DNA of 36,233 bases from Muribaculaceae bacterium (GTDB lineage: Bacteria; Bacteroidota; Bacteroidia; Bacteroidales; Muribaculaceae): positions 1-36,233 of the forward strand of contig JAIDXM010000067.1 in assembly GCA_029058745.1 (NCBI GenBank), in the 5' to 3' direction. The translations under genes were made by a program, and so were the position numbers. The notes beneath the pieces are model-generated. The model did no database searches. It was not told the origin of the DNA and was given only the letters and a program-made list of their open reading frames with translations. Below, one piece after another: positions 32,965 through 36,233 of the stretch (position 1 is its first letter; every line of letters starts with the position of its first letter).

Positions 32965-34535
32965 AATCCTGCATGTTTTATGGTCAGTGTGCCTGTTTTT
33001 GCTTCATAACCGTTGATTTTCAGCTTACGGAGCTTTCCGGAGGCTGTCCTGACCACGAACGGACTCATCTTCGGGCGTTTTGTGCCCGGTTCCATCCAAA
33101 GCCACGGGGAACAGGACGTGTAGGCTGAAAGCTTTTGGCGTCCAGTTGTCATAACAGTTATTCCGCCTGATAGTGGCAGATTGTTCACATCGGAAGTATA
33201 AACAGCTCCAGTGACAAAATCGACCACCTTAAACGACTTCAAGATGCCTGTGCCTGATGCCGCTGTGCGTCTTACGGAAAGAAAAAACGAAGGGTTTTCA
33301 AAACCGGATATCTTATCGCGAAATCCGCTGAAATTGAACGCTACCTCCATTTCTTCTGAAGCGTTCCATCCTTGCATTGGATTGGCGCCCCCTTGCAGTC
33401 GCATTATGGATGCTTGTGTTTCAAATTGAGGTGACTTTGCATCCTCACCGTCTGCTGCACCTAAAAAGAACGACAATTCGTTGCGTCTGTTATATTGCAG
33501 TGTCGCTACGAAAACGAGAGAAGGCGATGAAATCTCAGGTTGCACCATAAAAGCTTCGGCGTCGGTTTCTTTCAAACCTCCGTCGGAAGGGTCGGCGAGC
33601 ACCACGCTATATGGTAGCAGGCAACGTCCTTCGCTTCCCCAGTCTTCTCCCCAGCTGTTTATGAAAATGAAGGCTCCCTTTTCGTCGTCATCGATTTTGC
33701 CGTCGCCGTCGAAGTCATATTCCACCGAATCGTCGTACCCCGTCACTGTAATGGCGTGAGGGCCGTCTTTACCCTCTTTTGTGACTATATACCCGATTCT
33801 GCTTTCCCCCGGACCGTCGTATCTTTTATAGCCCCAGTCATCGGTTTGATAGGAGATTGTTGCCACCCCTCCCACCGGGCTTCCGTCACCGTGGTCGTAG
33901 AGGAAACGCTTGAAGAGGTCGATGCCTTCCCGGGTTTTAAGATTGATTTTAGCGTAGTCTTTCACACGGAACTGCATGGCTTCAATATAAGATTGCGCAC
34001 CGGAAAGCCAACGTGTCTGTTCCGGGAAAGAATAAGGGGCATCGTCCCAATGTTCGAGGTTGACAGTGCCGCATTCTTTCATCAATTCGTATCCGAGGAA
34101 AGCGTGTGCCCCCTGGTTTTCCCCCTCATTGAGGAAATTCCAAGTGAAGTGATAGCAAAACACATTCTCTTTTTTCGAGGCTTCGCGGCCGAGCAACCGG
34201 TTGACTTCAAAGGAATACGCATATCTCACGCCGGCTGCTTGCGAGCATGAATTGTTGGAACCTTGGTTGAAGACTTCGGGAAAATGCGGGGAGCGTGAAT
34301 TGTCGAGATATGAAGGAAGTCCGCCACGGGTGAGCGGGGTTGCCGGTTGCCATATTTTCGTCGCCAGACGCAGACTCTCTTCCTCCTGGGTCAGCGGTTT
34401 TACTTTGAAGCGGATTTGCCCGGTCGATTGCTCTCCGGCAAACGTAGCCATGGAGCAACATAGCGCGAGTGCGCATACCTTTCGGTAGCCACCCGCGCCT
34501 GCGATGTGTCGGAGTTTATAGCGGAGTATGCTCAT
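32961..34535 (-). CDS. Papain-like (C1) cysteine peptidase with EF-hand loop
   Basis: The 524-residue protein has a signal-like N-terminus (VCALALCCSMATFAG), a pro-region, and a papain-type catalytic domain. Q91 and C97 in NQGSNNSCSQAAG have the papain Q-x5-C spacing. H260 is in GPHAITVTGYDD, and N293 is in FINSWGEDWGSEG. Between His and Asn sits a canonical calcium loop DFDGDGKIDDDE (274-285), which is unusual in C1 peptidases. A C-terminal beta-rich domain of about 200 residues follows. It is likely secreted or at the surface. The ATG overlaps the stop of the C25-like peptidase gene by 4 bp, and its own stop overlaps the HmuY-like start by 4 bp. This shows one operon of two proteases and a putative heme-binding protein. 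Confidence 0.85.
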   Translation of the reverse strand: MSILRYKLRHIAGAGGYRKVCALALCCSMATFAGEQSTGQIRFKVKPLTQEEESLRLATKIWQPATPLTRGGLPSYLDNSRSPHFPEVFNQGSNNSCSQAAGVRYAYSFEVNRLLGREASKKENVFCYHFTWNFLNEGENQGAHAFLGYELMKECGTVNLEHWDDAPYSFPEQTRWLSGAQSYIEAMQFRVKDYAKINLKTREGIDLFKRFLYDHGDGSPVGGVATISYQTDDWGYKRYDGPGESRIGYIVTKEGKDGPHAITVTGYDDSVEYDFDGDGKIDDDEKGAFIFINSWGEDWGSEGRCLLPYSVVLADPSDGGLKETDAEAFMVQPEISSPSLVFVATLQYNRRNELSFFLGAADGEDAKSPQFETQASIMRLQGGANPMQGWNASEEMEVAFNFSGFRDKISGFENPSFFLSVRRTAASGTGILKSFKVVDFVTGAVYTSDVNNLPLSGGITVMTTGRQKLSAYTSCSPWLWMEPGTKRPKMSPFVVRTASGKLRKLKINGYEAKTGTLTIKHAGL

Positions 34536-36233
34536 CGGTTTCCTTTTCGATTGTCTTCTATCCTTTTGTAGGTTTTCAGAGCTTCATCCCTTACTTTTTT
34601 AGAGCGTTTTCCGTCTTTGCTCATCTCAAGGGCAACCTTGCTGATGTCGGCATGACGGAATGACTGACGGAACCATCCGAGAGCTTCAAGGAGGTTAATG
34701 GTCAGTTCTTCGTTGTCGCATTTACGCACATATTCAAGAAGGTCGTCAAGTTTGTAATGCATGGTGGAATTACGGAATGTGCGGATTGCCTGCTTTTTAG
34801 CCTTCAGTGATGCCGAGTCGTTATGGCAAAGAGTTTCCACATCCTGCAGGCGATATGAATTGGCATATTTGTCGAGGGCATGCGCCACGTATCCTTTCAC
34901 CGCTTCTCCTTCCGAATAGTCGTCAGGATTAAACTGGCGCGAGAGTTCCGCGATGAGCATTTCGGCGGGATAAAGGGCGGCCGCCTGGCTCACACCGAAT
35001 TCCACACGTTTTCCCGTATTGTTGCGTTTGGCAATATCGATAAGTGCCGGAACGAGTCCCTTGTCACCGCGTTTCGCTATATAATTAAGGCCGTAGCGCA
35101 TAATCATTTCGTAGCTGTCTTCGGGAATCAGCTCCAAGCATTTACGGAAGTTGTCATCATCGTAGAGCGACAGAAGGGTCATTGCTTCCATACGCACCAC
35201 CTCGGAGTTGTCGTTGGTGTAAATTTCGAGTAGTCGGTCGGAATCAATCATGTCGTTATCCACGAGTTGGCGCATGGCCATGGCGCGAACAGCGGGGTAT
35301 TGTGAATCGAGTTGGCCGGCCCACCATTCGGCAGGTTGATGGAGCATCTCGTTGGCGTCAAGACTTGCCACGGCCGATTTGAACCGGAATGCCGGGTCTC
35401 CGATACAGTGGCTTTCAAGATAGGTGTTATATTTCGGGAGATTACCCACGCGCATTCCCAGACCGAGCATGCCGATATAGCGGTCTGACCATTTGTCCTG
35501 GAGCACGTTGACGCTGTTGGCGATTGTTGCCGCCGTTTTTCCTTCGTCAAAGATGTATGACCCCGCGATATTCTTAGGAAGATGGAACGAGCCGTTGAAG
35601 CAGGCATCGAGAATCACGAGGCGGCAGTTGGGCGTGAACTCTTCGAAGTCTTCTACATAAAGGTTGAGCTTACGTTCCATGATTGAATCGTGCTTGCGGT
35701 GTTCCTCGCTTTCCTCGTCTTCAAACCATTCGAGGGGAAGCCCGCCGAGATTTTTCGCAATGTTGGCCTTTATGCTGTCGTCGGGTGTCCCCTTTCCACG
35801 GTGGCGGCGATAAACGTAGTTGGCGTAGTCCTTGATGGTATGTACCATCTCTGTCGGGGTTTCGGGATCTGGTTCGTTGTTGAGATATTCTATCTGGTCA
35901 AGACCATGATGGTGTAGCAGAGCCACGTCAAGATTGTTGCGCTGCAGTTCCGTCATAAGTCGGTTTTTTATGAATTTGTCACGTTTGTGGTCGATATATT
36001 CAATGCCATTCTTGCGGGTGTGCATCCACGGGAAGTTTTGGAGATATGCGGCTTTTTCGTCGATTCTCGCCACAATCGACTCCGACACGAATCCATGTCC
36101 GGCAAAGAAAAGGAGCTGGTCGAGAATGTTGTCTTCGGAACGGAGTTCAACCACCTTATCGAGATAACGGCGCAGGAGAGTGTATTTATCGTCTTTCCCG
36201 TTGTCTATCGGCACGATGCGGCCAGTGTAGATA
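34532..36233 (-). CDS. Gingipain-type (C25, caspase-fold) peptidase, C-terminal part, with helical repeats
   Basis: The frame is open to the window edge (the first in-frame start-like codon, at 36214, is a GTG inside ...IYTGRIVPIDNG), so the 5' end lies outside. GRIVPIDN is typical of C25 peptidases. The catalytic dyad of clan CD is present: VALLHHHGLDQ (His codons 35906-35914) and LVILDACFNGSFH (Cys codon 35600-35602). The gene then leaves the catalytic fold and shows about five to six HEAT-like helical repeats (residues starting VRAMAMRQLVDND, VRMEAMTLLSLYD, MRYGLNYIAKRGD, and so on). No sorting domain is seen at the C-terminus (KTYKRIEDNRKGNR). Its exact substrate is unknown. It is the first visible gene of the operon that continues with the papain-like peptidase. 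Confidence 0.85.
   Translation of the reverse strand, partial: IYTGRIVPIDNGKDDKYTLLRRYLDKVVELRSEDNILDQLLFFAGHGFVSESIVARIDEKAAYLQNFPWMHTRKNGIEYIDHKRDKFIKNRLMTELQRNNLDVALLHHHGLDQIEYLNNEPDPETPTEMVHTIKDYANYVYRRHRGKGTPDDSIKANIAKNLGGLPLEWFEDEESEEHRKHDSIMERKLNLYVEDFEEFTPNCRLVILDACFNGSFHLPKNIAGSYIFDEGKTAATIANSVNVLQDKWSDRYIGMLGLGMRVGNLPKYNTYLESHCIGDPAFRFKSAVASLDANEMLHQPAEWWAGQLDSQYPAVRAMAMRQLVDNDMIDSDRLLEIYTNDNSEVVRMEAMTLLSLYDDDNFRKCLELIPEDSYEMIMRYGLNYIAKRGDKGLVPALIDIAKRNNTGKRVEFGVSQAAALYPAEMLIAELSRQFNPDDYSEGEAVKGYVAHALDKYANSYRLQDVETLCHNDSASLKAKKQAIRTFRNSTMHYKLDDLLEYVRKCDNEELTINLLEALGWFRQSFRHADISKVALEMSKDGKRSKKVRDEALKTYKRIEDNRKGNR

Overview
The window looks like a chromosomal segment from a gut Bacteroidales bacterium, most likely Muribaculaceae-like. 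The lineage is inferred, not tested. The clues are several TTTG-N20-TAnnTTTG promoters (the Bacteroidetes sigma-ABfr type), many Bacteroidales lipoproteins (DUF4221-like, 6-bladed propeller, HmuY-like), a gingipain-type (C25) peptidase, a carboxylase of the 5S/oxaloacetate decarboxylase type, and an SpvB/RHS protein with a Sec signal. No rRNA, tRNA or CRISPR array was seen.

Layout. (1) 1-545, minus: the N-terminal part of a protein with Gln/Asn/Tyr/Gly-rich tandem repeats, cut by the window edge. (2) 818-3552, minus: a three-gene lipoprotein operon (DUF4221-like propeller, thioredoxin-like CxxC lipoprotein, 6-bladed propeller) with a good promoter and a leader hairpin. (3) 3780-9385, minus: a sugar-related operon (ROK kinase, GH29 alpha-L-fucosidase, CutC, periplasmic transglutaminase-like protein) ending in a strong intrinsic terminator. 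(4) 9627-20882, plus: a nine-gene MacAB-TolC-like export operon (adaptor, ATPase, four FtsX-type permeases formed by duplication of an A-B pair, TolC-like channel) that ends with its own NtrC-type sigma54 activator and histidine kinase. A near-consensus sigma54 promoter and a palindrome lie in front of it, suggesting autoregulation. (5) 20796-29461: a polymorphic-toxin island. It holds a tiny secreted protein resembling a T9SS sorting domain, a 2039-residue SpvB/FG-GAP/RHS protein with a C-terminal GIY-YIG nuclease-like toxin domain, two tandem putative immunity genes sharing a 227-bp identical block, a frameshifted orphan copy of the toxin domain and an IS5-type transposase remnant. The island is bracketed by direct copies of the 3' end of the histidine kinase gene, like attL/attR or a recombination scar. 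(6) 29535-29966: a small membrane protein and the C-terminal stump of an S41 peptidase. (7) 30031-32397, minus: a carboxylase alpha subunit with two biotinyl domains. (8) 32566-36233, minus: a tightly overlapping operon of a C25/caspase-like peptidase (5' end outside the window), a papain-like peptidase with an EF-hand loop, and a short HmuY-like lipoprotein.

The best candidates for something new are the toxin island with its duplicated kinase 3' end and its stand-alone sorting-domain-like partner, the duplicated permease pairs under a sigma54 circuit, and the protease-HmuY operon.
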